A DNA stretch of 64,000 bases, from contig CAWIYI010000033.1 of the NCBI GenBank assembly GCA_963840245.1, forward strand, positions 1 through 64,000, read 5' to 3'. Positions 1 to 10,401 of this stretch are shown one piece after another. Numbering within the stretch: position 1 is the first letter of the stretch; every line of letters starts with the position of its first letter. The DNA is from Bog-473 sp963840245 (lineage in GTDB: Bacteria > Actinomycetota > Acidimicrobiia > Acidimicrobiales > RAAP-2). Made by a program: the position numbers and the translations under genes. The notes under the pieces were generated by a model that was not told the origin of the DNA, searched no databases, and saw only the letters and a program-made list of their open reading frames with translations.

Positions 1-130
1 GCGGCCACGACCTGGAACACGCGGGAGTGGCGCGCCGCGCTCCCCCAGGTTTGCAGCCTTCCCATCCACGGACCTCACGAGTCGCTGCGCTGCACCGGCG
101 GCAGCGGAGGTGCGACCTTACCGGCTGGGT

Positions 131-1327
131 TCAGCCAGGGGGCAGCAGGACCAGGCAGCCGTTGTGGCCACCGAAGCCGAAGGAGTTCGACAGCACCGCG
201 GCGGGCTCCCACGGGCGCGGCTCGCCGTGCACGATCCGAATGGAGATCTCGGGGTCGGGCTCGCCGTAGCCGGCGGTCGGCGGGATGGTGGCCCGATCGA
301 TCGTGAGCACGGCGGCGACGGCTTCGATGGCGCCGGCCGCGGCCAACCCGTGACCGGTCACCCCCTTCGTCGAGGTGACGAGCGGGCCCGGGTCGCCGAA
401 GACCTTGGCGATCGCCCTCGCTTCGGCCAGGTCGTTGAGGGGTGTCGAAGTGCCGTGCGCGTTGATGTGCCCGACGTCGGACGGCTCGATGCCGGCGTCG
501 GCCAGCGCCAGCTCCATGCAGCCCACCGCGCCGGTGCCGTCCGGCGCGGGAGCGGTGATGTGATGGGCGTCGGAGGTACTGGCCGCCCCCGCCACCTCGG
601 CGTAGATCGTCGCACCGCGCGCCACAGCCCGGTCCCAGTCCTCGAGCACGAGTGCGGCAGCCCCTTCGGTCATGACGAAACCGTCGCGCCGGGCGTCGAA
701 TGGGCGCGAGGAGCCCGATGACGAGAGCGCCGTCATGTTGGCGAAGGCGGCCAGTGCGACGGGGTGCATGCTGGCCTCCGAGCCGCCGCCGATGACCACG
801 TCGCAGCGACCCGTGGCGACAAGCCGGGCGGCGGCCGCAATGGCGTGCGTGCCGGCGGCACACGCCGTGCAGATCACCTCGGACGGGCCACGCCACCCGA
901 GACGCATGGAAATGCCGGCCGCGCCGGCGTTGGCCATCATCATCGGCACGAGGCGCGGGGAGACCCGGTCGGCCCCCTTCTCGTTGTAGACACCCACCTG
1001 ACCGGCCAGGGTCTCGAGTCCGCCGACCCCGGTGGCGAACACGACGCCCGCCTTGGCGGGATCGACCGCGAGGTCACCGGCCGCGCTGACGGCCTGGTCG
1101 GCCGACACCATGGAGAACTGTGCGAACCGGTCGAGCTGGCGCACCTCCTTGGGTCCGAACCAGTCGGTGGGCTCGTAGTCGCGCACGACCCCGCCCACAA
1201 CGGTGGGGTGGAGCAGTCCCTCCCACAGGGCATCCACTCCGACCCCGCAGCACGTGACCGCGCCCAGGCCCGTGACGGCGACCCGCCGCCCCCGGATCGG
1301 GTTCTCGGCGCCCATCCCGATGTGCAT
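131..1327 (-). CDS. fabF: 3-oxoacyl-[ACP] synthase II (KAS II)
   Basis: Condensing enzyme of type II fatty-acid synthesis: it adds a two-carbon unit from malonyl-ACP to acyl-ACP in the cytosol. The protein is 398 aa, close to the usual 410. The thiolase-fold catalytic triad is complete: Cys156 in TACAAGTH, His291 in NAHGTSTPLND and His326 in KGVTGHGLAAAG. The C-terminus GFGGHNGCLVL is also typical. I start it at the ATG whose last bases overlap the acpP stop (ATGA at 1327), since the open frame upstream only shadows acpP. It is the last gene of the fabD-fabG-acpP-fabF unit inside the window; the first 130 bases hold no gene I can support, though the operon may continue to the left. The order and overlaps imply translational coupling. 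Confidence 0.96.
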   Translation of the reverse strand: MHIGMGAENPIRGRRVAVTGLGAVTCCGVGVDALWEGLLHPTVVGGVVRDYEPTDWFGPKEVRQLDRFAQFSMVSADQAVSAAGDLAVDPAKAGVVFATGVGGLETLAGQVGVYNEKGADRVSPRLVPMMMANAGAAGISMRLGWRGPSEVICTACAAGTHAIAAAARLVATGRCDVVIGGGSEASMHPVALAAFANMTALSSSGSSRPFDARRDGFVMTEGAAALVLEDWDRAVARGATIYAEVAGAASTSDAHHITAPAPDGTGAVGCMELALADAGIEPSDVGHINAHGTSTPLNDLAEARAIAKVFGDPGPLVTSTKGVTGHGLAAAGAIEAVAAVLTIDRATIPPTAGYGEPDPEISIRIVHGEPRPWEPAAVLSNSFGFGGHNGCLVLLPPG

Positions 1328-1566
1328 CAGAGCTTGGTGGAGATCAAGTCGAACGCCTGCCCGATGGTGGTGATGTCCTCGAGCTCGGTCTCTTCGACCG
1401 TGATGTCGAACGCCTCCTCCAATGCCATGACGAGCTCGACCAGGTCGAGGCTGTCGGCGTCGAGATCGTCGGCGAACTTCGCTTCCTTGGTGATCTTGTC
1501 TGCCGGCACCTGCAGTACTTCCACGGCGCACTCGCGAAACTTCTCGAACGCTGCGTCGCTGTCCAC
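1327..1566 (-). CDS. acpP: Acyl carrier protein
   Basis: Small acidic carrier (79 aa) that holds growing acyl chains on a phosphopantetheine arm for FabD, FabG and FabF. The attachment serine is Ser39 in the motif DADSLDLVEL, followed by the acidic helix MALEEAFDI that docks partner enzymes. The start is GTG, preceded by AAAGGAG about 8 bases upstream on the minus strand, which fixes it. The stop overlaps the fabF start. It lies between fabG and fabF, as in many bacterial fab clusters. Confidence 0.97.
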   Translation of the reverse strand: MDSDAAFEKFRECAVEVLQVPADKITKEAKFADDLDADSLDLVELVMALEEAFDITVEETELEDITTIGQAFDLISTKL

Positions 1567-1599
1567 AATCTGCTCCTTTGTCTGTCGGTCCCTTGAACG

Positions 1600-2325
1600 C
1601 TACAGGCCCATGCCCAGCCCACCGTCGACCGGCACGACGGCCCCCGTCACGTAGGCGGCGGCATCCGAGGCCAGGAAGCCCACGACGGCGGCGACGTCAG
1701 CTGCGGTGCCGGCGTGCCCGAGCGGCACCTGACCGGCCATCAGGGCGACCCTGTCGGCGCCGAGGGCGGCGGTCATGTCGGTGTCGATCAACCCTGGGGC
1801 CACCACGTTCACGGTGATCTGGCGGCTTCCCACCTCGCGGGCGATGGCCCGGGCCATGCCCACCAGGCCGGCCTTGGAGGCGGCGTAGTTCGCCTGCCCG
1901 GGAAGGCCGACGAAGGCGCCCACAGACGAGACGAAGATGATGCGGCCCGCGTGCAACCGGAGCATCTTGGCCACGGCCCGCTTGGCCACCCGGAACGAGC
2001 CCGTCAGGTTGGCGTCGATCACGTCGTGGAACGCCTGGTCGCTCATGCGCAGCATCAGAGAATCCGACGTGATGCCCGCGTTGGCCACCAGGACCTCGAC
2101 CGGACCCCATCGCCCCTCGATGGTGGCGAAGGCCGAATCCACCTCCTCGGCGTTGCGCACATCGCAGCGGACCGCCAGGAAGCGCTCGGGGTCGGCGGCT
2201 TCCGGTGCGCCGGGGGGATCCGCCGAGCGGTAGGAGGTGGCCACCCGGTCGCCGTTGGACAAGAACCAGGCAACACAGGCGGCGCCTATGCCGCGGGTCC
2301 CACCAGTCACCAGGACGACGGCCAT
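1600..2325 (-). CDS. fabG: 3-oxoacyl-[ACP] reductase
   Basis: Short-chain dehydrogenase, 241 aa, which reduces 3-oxoacyl-ACP with NADPH in each elongation cycle. The nucleotide-binding motif TGGTRGIG is near residues 7-14, and NAG is at 92-94. The Ser134-Tyr147-Lys151 triad lies in VSSVGAF...NYAASKAG. The C-terminus VTGAVVPVDGGLGMG is the usual FabG ending. The ATG overlaps the fabD stop (ATGA at 2325), so the longer open frame upstream is rejected. The neighbours (FabD, ACP, FabF) favour fatty-acid FabG over another SDR activity. Confidence 0.95.
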   Translation of the reverse strand: MAVVLVTGGTRGIGAACVAWFLSNGDRVATSYRSADPPGAPEAADPERFLAVRCDVRNAEEVDSAFATIEGRWGPVEVLVANAGITSDSLMLRMSDQAFHDVIDANLTGSFRVAKRAVAKMLRLHAGRIIFVSSVGAFVGLPGQANYAASKAGLVGMARAIAREVGSRQITVNVVAPGLIDTDMTAALGADRVALMAGQVPLGHAGTAADVAAVVGFLASDAAAYVTGAVVPVDGGLGMGL

Positions 2326-3578
2326 CAGCGCGCGTCGTGCACCCTGAGCCAGACGAGAGGCTGACCATCTTGGACCCGCTCGCCGTCGGCGGCGAGCCAG
2401 CCGATCACCTGTCCGGCAAAGGGCGTCCGCACGTCGGAGACCCCGACGCGGCCGACGAGGTCCCCGACGTCGACGGCGGAGGACTGGGCGGACCCGTCGG
2501 CGGTCCCGGGGAGCAGCCCCGTCCCCGGCGCCTGCAGCGACGACTCCGGGCTGAAGATCCCGCTGGAGGGGCTGACCACCACCCGCTCGGACATGTAGAG
2601 GTGCTCGCCCTGGTGCAGGGCGGGCTCGGCCCGCCAGGTGCCGGCGGCGGCGATCCGATCCATCAGCGTGTCCAGATCCTCCGGCTTGGAGACGGCGAGG
2701 GATTGGATCTCGGGCAGGCTGCGCTTCGCCAACCCGCTCAGCACGCCGCCCGGCCCGAGCTCCACCAGCGAAGTCAGTCCCAGTCCGGCGAGTGTCTCGA
2801 GCGTCTGGCGCCAGCGAACCGGGCTGCAGAGCTGGGCGGAGAGCAGCCCGGGCCATTCAGCGGGGTCGTCGTGGACATGTGCGTCCACGTTGGCCACGAC
2901 GCGCACCTCGGGCGTGAGGAAGGTGACCTCGGCCAGCGCCTTGCGCAGCTCGGCCCGGGCGCCCTGCATCAGGGGCGTGTGGAACGCACCCGAGACCTGC
3001 ATCGGCATGACGCGCTTGGCGCCGAGGCCCTTGGCCAGCTCCCCGGCGACGGCGACGGCGTCGGCCGTCCCCGCGATGACGACCTGGCCGGGTGCGTTGT
3101 AGTTCGCCACCCAGACGTCGCCCTCGGCGCGCATGCAGGCTGCCTCGGCGTCGTCGTCGGCGATGCCGAGGAGGGCGGCCATGGTCCCCGGTGCCTCCTC
3201 CCCGGCGCGGGCCATGGCCTCGCCCCGGGCAACCACCAGCCGGATCCCGTGGTCAAAGCCCAGGGATCCGCTGGCGACCAGCGCGGTGTACTCGCCGAGG
3301 CTGTGGCCGGCGCAGGCGGCCGGCGTGAGCCCGATGCGCTCGACGGCATCGAGCACGACGAGGCTGAGCACGGTGGTGGCCAGTTGCGCGTTCTCGGTCT
3401 GCGTGAGCTCCTCAATGGGAGCGTGCAGCAGCAGGTGGGACAGGTCGCGGTCAGCGGCATCCGAGGCTTCCTCGACGACTTCCCACGAGGGGTGGTCGAC
3501 CCACGGTTCACCCATTCCGGCGCGCTGTGATCCCTGTCCGGGGAAGGTGAAAACCAACACGTGTCCGACGGCTCCCAT
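2325..3578 (-). CDS. fabD: Malonyl-CoA:ACP transacylase with C-terminal lipoyl-like domain
   Basis: Moves malonyl groups from CoA to ACP. Residues 8-310 form a normal FabD: PGQGSQ near the N-terminus, nucleophile Ser93 in GHSLGEY, and His200 in SGAFHTPLM. Residues about 330-417 are extra. They look like a barrel-sandwich hybrid (biotinyl/lipoyl-like) domain, with VSPSSGIFSP, then VGDLVGRV, then RTPFAGQVIGWL and DGERVQDGQPLVWL. The hairpin that normally bears the modified lysine is replaced by a short turn without lysine, so it should not be biotinylated or lipoylated. No stop or obvious ribosome site separates the two parts. The ATG at 3578 lacks a ribosome site. A GTG at 3560 preceded by GGGAG, giving a start closer to the family's, is an equally good choice. 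It is the first gene of the operon. Confidence 0.93.
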   Translation of the reverse strand: MGAVGHVLVFTFPGQGSQRAGMGEPWVDHPSWEVVEEASDAADRDLSHLLLHAPIEELTQTENAQLATTVLSLVVLDAVERIGLTPAACAGHSLGEYTALVASGSLGFDHGIRLVVARGEAMARAGEEAPGTMAALLGIADDDAEAACMRAEGDVWVANYNAPGQVVIAGTADAVAVAGELAKGLGAKRVMPMQVSGAFHTPLMQGARAELRKALAEVTFLTPEVRVVANVDAHVHDDPAEWPGLLSAQLCSPVRWRQTLETLAGLGLTSLVELGPGGVLSGLAKRSLPEIQSLAVSKPEDLDTLMDRIAAAGTWRAEPALHQGEHLYMSERVVVSPSSGIFSPESSLQAPGTGLLPGTADGSAQSSAVDVGDLVGRVGVSDVRTPFAGQVIGWLAADGERVQDGQPLVWLRVHDAR

Positions 3579-4205
3579 CGACGGCGGGCGGAGGAACTCA
3601 CAGTGTGGCATGCCGGCGCGCCGCGGGCCGACGTCGGCGGGCCCGGATCGCACCATTGGTACGACGCCGGACGCGGTCGGGCAGCGCACTGCTGGTTACC
3701 GGTCGGAAACCGGGTGCGACGCGAGGTGCGACCACGGACCCGGGAGGATTCGGACCGCCCCGAAGAAGAGGGGTTTCAGGTCAACGCGAGGTGGCGCACC
3801 CCCACCGACGCCCCGGTCCTGACCGCGCCGCACCGTTTCCGCAGGCGGACTCCTCGCCCACATCGCGAGAGTCGGGTGCACGGGCACGAAGAGGCACGCG
3901 TTCGAGGCCACGGGAGGACTAGGCGGCTACGTGGCCGGGCCGTTGAGGCCCTTATCGCCGTCCTAGGGCTGGTCAGCGTGCTCAGGGGCGGCTGCACGGC
4001 GCCACCGCCGACTGGTCTGGTCCGGGGGAATTCCCTCCGACATCGCCGGGCCGATCCACAGGCCAAACGGAGTGATGAGGACCTGATGAGGACCATCCTC
4101 GAACGCCCGTGGCCTGCTTCGACGCGAAGTCGGCAGGCGCCGGCCCATGGCCCTCGGGGTGCATTAGCCTTGCTGGCCGAGGCGGCAGCTGTGGAGGGCG
4201 CGCGG
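3579..4205. other. Divergent intergenic region, no gene supported
   Basis: About 630 bases between the start of the fabD operon (-) and the sedolisin gene (+). Both strands have open stretches here, but their translations are arginine/proline-rich GC shadow sequence with no recognisable domain. It presumably carries the promoters of both flanking transcripts. The only site I can point to is GGAGG at 4193-4197, eight bases before the sedolisin ATG. Confidence 0.6.
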
Positions 4206-7200
4206 ATGGAGGCCTATCGTCGTGGGGGATCTCGGCTGGGCCGCGTCGCTCCCGCGGCGCTACTCGTCGTCGCCCTCGCGCTGGCGTCGACCGTTGCGCT
4301 TGGCGCCACCAGCGCGTCGAAGGCGGCCGCGGCATCCAATTCAGGGGTCGGGACGGGTCGCGAGCGCTTGCCCGGCCACCAGGGTCTGGTTCCCCCGGGC
4401 GCCACGCTCATCGGGCCCGCTCCGGCCGCAACGCCCCTGCCGCTCGTCGTCACCCTCAAGCCGCGTGACCCGGCTGCGCTGGCGGCCGAGGTGCAGGCGA
4501 TCTCAGACCCTGGTTCGCCCGAATACCGGCACTTCTTGACGCCGGCACAGTTCGCGCAACAGTTCGGCCCGACGACCTCCACCATCAAGCAGGTCACGTC
4601 CGCACTCCAGCAGGAGGGCCTGACCGTGGGACCACCCTCGTCGACCGGGCTGTCCCTGCCCGTTTCCGGCACAGTGGGCAAGGTCCAGTCCGCCTTTTCG
4701 ACACCGATCTCGAAGTACCACCTGTCCTCGGGAAAGACCGGCTACGACAACGCGGCCGCACCCGAGGTCCCTTCCTCGGTGGCACCGCAGATCGAGGGCA
4801 TCCTGGGGCTCGACACGCTCAGCCCGCCGCAGCCTTCGACCAGCGTCCCGCAGGCGAGCCCGGCCGCGTCACACCCTGAGGCGGCAGCTGCCCCCGAGGC
4901 CCTGGCCCCGGGACAACCCTCGCCGGTGACGGGCACCTGTGCCAGCAGCATCAGCTCGGTGGAGGGCACGTTCGGCGCTCTCGACGCGCCGGAGCTGGCG
5001 CAGGCGTACTCGTTCGACTCTCTCTACTCGTCGAACGACTACGGGGCGGGTAGCACCGTCGCGCTGGTCGAGCCGTCGGCGGGAGCGGGCTCGGGCTATT
5101 CGGCGAGCGACATCAGCACCTTCGCCAATTGCTACGGCATCACGCTCGGAGGCGGGCAGATCACGCAAACGGACCTGGACGGCGGGGGCGCCACCGGGTC
5201 CGGCACGGCGGAGGCAGAGCTCGACATCGAGACACTGCTCTCCCTGGCGCCCAAGGCGAACATCGAGGTGTACGAAGGCGGGAACAGTCTTTACGACGTG
5301 TTCAACCAGATCGTCAGTGACGACAGCGCCAAGATCGTGAGCGATAGCTGGACGAACGGCTGCGATGCCTACGTCGGCCAGGCGCTGCAGAACTCGGAGA
5401 ACACCCTCTTCCAAGCCGCTGCCGCCGAGGGGCAGTCGATCTTCGTCGCGACCGGGGACCAGGGGTCGGAGGGCTGCAACATCAACGGGAAGATCTCGGC
5501 ATTCACGGGCTCGAACCCGGTGGCGCAGGCGGTCGACCCCTCGACGGGGACCCTCTATATCGCCAACGAGTCCAGCAACACCGTGAACGTGGACAGCGAA
5601 GGGAGCACGGGCAATCCGACGAACTTCGGGTCCGCGTTCTCGGTCACGACCGGCAGCGGCCCCGACGCGGTCGCCCTCGACGCGCCGGCAAAAGAAGTCT
5701 TCGTGGCCAACTCCGGGGGCACGCTGACCGTCATCCCCACCACGACCTGCAACGCGTCGACCACATCCGGCTGCAGCTCGCCGACGCAGGTTCCCTCGGG
5801 CGGACACCTGAACGCTCCGTCTGCCCTCGCGGTGAGCGGATCCACCCTCTACGTGGGAAACGGCAACGGGACGGTGGCGGTGTACAGCGTCGGGAGCACC
5901 CTTACCTGGATGGCGACGGTCAGACTTCCCTCGGGGTCCGTGCCGACGGCCCTCGCGGTCGATCCCACCAACGGCTTCGTCTACGTCGCCGACGGCAACA
6001 GAAACAGGGTCGAGTACTTCAACGCGACGACCTGCAACGCGTCCACGACCTCCGGATGCTCGTCGACGCCCAGCGCCGTCTCGGTTGGCAACGACCCGGT
6101 TGCCCTGGCTGTCGCGCCGGGCTCTGGCAACCTCTACGTGGCCAACGCGGGGAGTGGGGGAGGGATCTCGGTCATCCGCTTGAGCAACCAGACTGTGGTC
6201 ACGACGATCTCGACGACCCAGCCCAACGAACGGCACCGGCGTGGTCCAGTCCATCGGCCTCTCCCCGGACGGGAACGAGGTCCTTGCCGTCCTGAACGGG
6301 CTGGACTTCCCCGGCGACGTGCTGGCGACGATCAACACCACGACGAACGCCATCACCGCGACGGTGGGTCTCCAGACCGGTTCGGATTCCATGGGCCAGC
6401 TCGTGAGTGACGGTACCCTCGGGTACGTCTGGGTTACCGACAGCACGAGCGGGGGGGACGTCCTTCAGAACCTGAATCTCGCGGTCTCGGACCCGGCCAG
6501 CCAGCCCTACGTCACCGCCGTCGGCGGAACCTCGCTCGGTCACGGGACGCAGACGCAGACCCTTGGTCCGCCGCCCACGGAGCAGGCCTGGAACGACGCG
6601 CTCTACTTCTCCGAAGGCGCCGGAGGAGGCGGGATCTCCAAGACGTTCACCATGCCGGCGTACCAGCAGGCGCTCGGAACGGTCAGCGGCAGCAGCGGGA
6701 CCCCCTGCGCCAATGCGGGCGGCGACTGCCGCGAGGTCCCAGACGTGTCCGCCGACGCCGATCCGAGCAGCGGCTATGTCATTTACGACAGCGTCGACGG
6801 CCTGAACTGGAGCGCGCTGGGAGGAACGAGCGGAGCGGTGCCCCTGTGGGCGGCCGTGGTCGCCGTCGTCGCGTCCGCCAACGGCAACACAACCGGCTAC
6901 GGCGCGCTCAACCCGGCGCTCTATCTGCTGGCCAAGCAGTCCCCGGGCACGTTCCTCAATGACGTGACCACGGGGAACAACGACTACAACGCCACCGACG
7001 GTGGCCAGTTCCCGGCCCTCGCCGGTTATGACATGGCCACCGGCCTGGGCACGCCGGTGGCGTCAACCCTGGCCACCGGCCTCGCCACCATTCGTGCGGG
7101 TGGCCGTGTCGGGCACCCAGACCTCCGGCGGGTCGCCGACCTTCACCGCGGTCCCCGATTACTCCGGCCCGGGGACCATGCCACCCGGTGTCACGCTGAA

Positions 7201-8187
7201 CTCGAGCGGTCTCAGCTGCACCACCGTGGCGCCGTCCACGACCATCAGTCCCACCCTGGCGCCCGGCTCGTACACCCTCCTGGCCGAGTCCTGCGGCGGG
7301 GTGACCCTTTCCGGTGCGGACGCCGGCGACTACACCGTGGTCTACACCACTGCCGCCAACGACTTCACTGCTGTTGCGCCCGCCCCCACCCCCGCCGACG
7401 AACGGCTATTGGCTGGTGGGCTCGGACGGCGGCATCTTCACCTTCGGCTCCGCCAACTTCTACGGATCGACCGGCAACATCAAGTTGCAACGGCCCGTGG
7501 TCGGCATCAGCCCGACAGCGGACAAAGGCGGGTATTGGCTGGTCGCATCCGACGGCGGCGTCTTCGCTTTCGGGGACGCCGGCTTCTTCGGATCGATACC
7601 GGGGATCGGGCTCAACCCCGCCGGGTCGGGCCTCCCTCACAGCCTCAACGCGCCCATCGTCGGCATGGTGCCGTCGTCCGACGGACGCGGCTACTTCATG
7701 GTGGCCTCCGACGGCGGCGTCTTTGCCTTCGGCGACGCCCGGTTCGAGGGTTCGTGCCCCGGCATCAGCGGCGGCTGCTCGGGGGCGGCCGTGGCCGTCG
7801 TGCCCGACGCCTCGGGCAACGGGTACTGGTTGATCACCCAAACCGGGAACGTCTATACGTTCGGCGACGCTCCGTTCTACGGAACTCCGGGAGCCCAGGG
7901 CTCACCGGTGACCTCCGCCGTGCGCACCGCCGACGGACGCGGGTACTGGATCCTGCTGGCCAACGGCACCGTTGACGCCTATCGGGGATGCCGTGTTCCG
8001 GGGTAGCCCGGTCGGCTCGGTCGGGGGCTTCAATCCAGCCACCGCCATATTTGCCGACGCGGACGGCGGTGGGTACTGGGTCGCGTCGGCCCAAGGTGCG
8101 GTGTTCTCCTATGGCGACGCCCCGAACAAGGGCTCCATGGCGGGGACCCATCTCAACGGCTCGATCATCGCCGCCACCGGGTTCTGA
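4206..8187 (+). CDS. Secreted sedolisin (S53) peptidase with inserted YVTN propeller and C-terminal repeats; four apparent frameshifts
   Basis: Acid serine peptidase of the sedolisin/kumamolisin family, roughly 1,325 aa when repaired. Start ATG 4206 follows GGAGG by 8 bases. A signal peptide (RRGG... then APAALLVVALALAS) leads to a pro-kumamolisin activation domain (about residues 75-210). Catalytic Glu336 and Asp340 lie in AEAELDIE and the oxyanion Asp418 in ATGDQGSEGC. The Ser is in GGTSGAVPLWAAV near 6830. Between the oxyanion Asp and the YVTAVGGTSL strand sits about 1 kb of YVTN/YncE-type propeller (roughly 5490-6490). After the protease come an Ig-like stretch and six GYW repeats. The frame shifts by one extra base near 6230, 7095, 7395 (a C-rich run) and 7985 (an extra C after GCCTAT). 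Each shift joins homologous sequence seamlessly, so consensus error is likelier than decay. It should act outside the cell on proteins. Confidence 0.82.
7400..8187 (+). repeat. Six GYW-type beta-propeller-like protein repeats
   Basis: Coding repeats at the C-terminus of the sedolisin. Each is about 40-50 residues and opens with a GYW(L/V) strand, then (A/S)SDGGVFAFGDA.FFGS and a spacer ending in a Pro/Asp-Gly turn. I count six units, the last two on either side of the frame change near 7985; the first has FTFGSANFYGS and the last FSYGDAPNKGS. Repeats of this kind are common tails on exported actinobacterial proteins and probably form a six-bladed propeller for surface or carbohydrate attachment. 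That role is inferred. Confidence 0.75.
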
Positions 8188-8290
8188 CCCGTCACGCCTG
8201 AGACGCAGCACGGCTGAAGCAGGCCGGTCGCCCGTCCTCTGAGCGCGGGCAGCGACCGCCGGTGGGCGAGCAGTCGCCGGTGGTGACTCG

Positions 8291-9735
8291 TCAGGTGGCG
8301 GGGGGAGGGGCCAGAGGAGCGATGCAAGTCTGCAGCGCCGTGATGTCGGGGGCAACCGCCGGGGGAGTAGTGGCCGCTGGTGATGTCGGCCCGGGCGTGG
8401 TCGGGACGGTGGTGGTCGTCGTGGTCGGGAACAGTGACGGGCACCACGTGGTGGTGGTGTCGTCGTCGTGGGCGGTGCGGGGCTCAGCGAGTTGGAGGGA
8501 ACGCTCGAGGGCACCGTCGTCGTAGGCACCGTCGTCGGCATCGTGGTGGTGGACGTCGTCACGGGGGCCGTGGAAGTGGTCGTGGTCTGGGGGACGAGCG
8601 TCGCGGGCGTGCTGGCCGAACCCGTGGGCGCCGAGGCGGACGGCGTCGGCGCCGTGATGGTCACCGTTGTACAGACGCCGGCGTGCTCGAGCGTCCCCAC
8701 GTCCTTCACGAGCAAGGTCAGCGAGCGGCTCTCGGCCACCTCGTCGGATGTGAGTTTCAGGGCGGCCTGCGTCACCGCTTTGGCGGCCTCGTCACGCTGG
8801 TGTACCGAGCTCTTGACGGCGCGCAGCGCGGCGCTGTCGTGGGTGATCAGGTTGGACGCCGCCAGCCCGAGATACTGCTGCGCCACCACGCCGTCTTGGC
8901 TCTGGGGAGTGTTCCGTGTAAGCGGCTGGGAGTTGCCAGAGCTCACGAGCGGTGCGCCCGAGTACAACCCGCTGCTCACGTACTCACCGATCGCGAATCC
9001 CTTGAGTGCCTTGGACGCGGCACCGAACGCGGAGCGCGCCGTCGTGACCTGAGCCTCCGCCGCGGCGAGTTCCTGATCCCGGGTCATCATTACACCCTGG
9101 TCGGCCGCCACTACCGAGAGGGCCTGCTGGTAGGACTGCAAATCCGACGTCACGTTCCCGTACACGTCCAGGGCCGACGAGACCGGCAGCGATGCAGGGA
9201 GGCTGGTGGAAGCACCGACGAGGGAGCTGGCGTAGCAAGGCAGCCCGTCCGGTGTTGGCGCGCACCACGCACTCTGGTCCACGACGGCGAGGAACGCTGT
9301 CGGCGGGGCCACCGTGCCGGACCGGAGCGCGGTTGTGATGACCGACATGTTCGACTGGAGCAACGTGGCCACGGTCGCCGAACAGCCGGCCGGCCAATTG
9401 GCGTAGGCGGGGAATCCGTTCGCCGAGATCACGCCCGGGACCGGCACTCCGTTGTTGTCGGTCGTACGGCCCGTGTTGAACGGGTTGAACGCCGCGGTGT
9501 TGTTGGTCGATCCCCCCTCGGCGGCCTGCCACTCGTCGAGGTCGGCGACGTTGGCCGACGTCGCCGGCGCGCTGAGCCCCTGGAGGACGCAGAGCTCCCA
9601 TCCCGGCGGGAGCGGCGTGTCATCGCCCGACTGAGCCGCCGCGGTGCCGCCGGCCGTCCAGGCGAGCGCGGTGGCCCCCAGGCCGGCGATCACAAGGGCC
9701 AGGGCGAGTCCGATGCTTCGGAGGCTGCGTGTCAT
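8291..9735 (-). CDS. Secreted protein of unknown function with Thr/Pro-rich tail; one frameshift
   Basis: I do not recognise a family. The N-terminus is a clear signal peptide (MTRSLRSIGLALALVIAG, cleavage near AAAQSG). A mature domain of about 300 residues follows, with several cysteines, helical Ala/Gln-rich segments (around AAAEAQVTTARSAFGAASKA), then a long Thr/Ser/Pro tail suited to spanning a cell wall. In the tail, near 8453, the reading frame must change by one missing base within an ACC/ACG run. The new frame keeps Thr/Pro composition and ends DITALQTCIAPLAPPPAT at 8291. Without this repair the protein would become arginine-rich and run into the convergent sedolisin gene. It lies beside two other exported proteins, suggesting an extracytoplasmic role. 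Confidence 0.7.
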
Positions 9736-10401
9736 GAGAGATCGATCAGGATCGGTGGCTCCGCCGGTGAGGGGTGGTCAGGTGCTGGATCCGCGCCACT
9801 GCGCCAGTGGCCCGCTCCAGGTTGGCACGTTCTGCACCCCGGCTCCCACGCGGGCAGCGGTTGATCCGACGAACAGCGTGGACCGAGTTGCGCGAAACAT
9901 GGGTGTGAGAGGGTTTCGTGGCCGTCTCAGGATCCACGTCGTACGGGTGCAAGGTGGCCGTGTAGCGACAAAGTCGCTGGTGGCGGCGGTTGCCCGCAGC
10001 GGGACTTCGAAGCTCCCGTCGGGCCATGCGGAGGAGTCCGGCGATTCCGGAACAACGCACGTGACATCGGTGAACGGGATGTGACCGGATCGCGACCGTC
10101 CGGGCCTGTCCGGTCGAGTTGGAGCGGACTCCGGTCTCTCGGGACGTCACCGAGCCCGGAGGGGGACTCGAATTCCGCCGGAGTCGATGGGTCGTGCGAC
10201 CGGATCCCGAAGACCCCCCGGACTTGGGTGATCTGGCGAGACTCCGTCGTGAGTGGCGAAGCCGGCCACGTGTACGCGATTGAGCACCGACGTGCAGCGA
10301 CTTGACGGCGATCCGCGACGTCAAGAGGGTGTGCGGCCCAACACGGATCGGCTCCGGTCGACATTGCCCTAATACAGACGGCGTGCCCTTACGCAGCCCC
10401 G
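9736..10401. other. Intergenic stretch, no gene supported
   Basis: About 670 bases between the repaired end of the GH43-like gene (stop at 10402) and the start of the secreted protein, both on the minus strand. The open frames here are continuations of shifted reading and are Arg/Pro/Ser-rich. I see no RNA gene or clear terminator. A tRNA T-loop-like string near 10173 does not fold into a tRNA. Confidence 0.5.

Noticed and set aside
1..130. Start of another fab-operon gene left of fabF
   Set aside because: A minus-strand frame is open to the edge, but it is too short and carries no recognisable motif.
10081..10250. tRNA-like T-loop string (GGACTCGAATTCC) in the gap after the GH43-like gene
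   Set aside because: The flanking 5-bp stem does not pair, and no acceptor or anticodon arm could be found.
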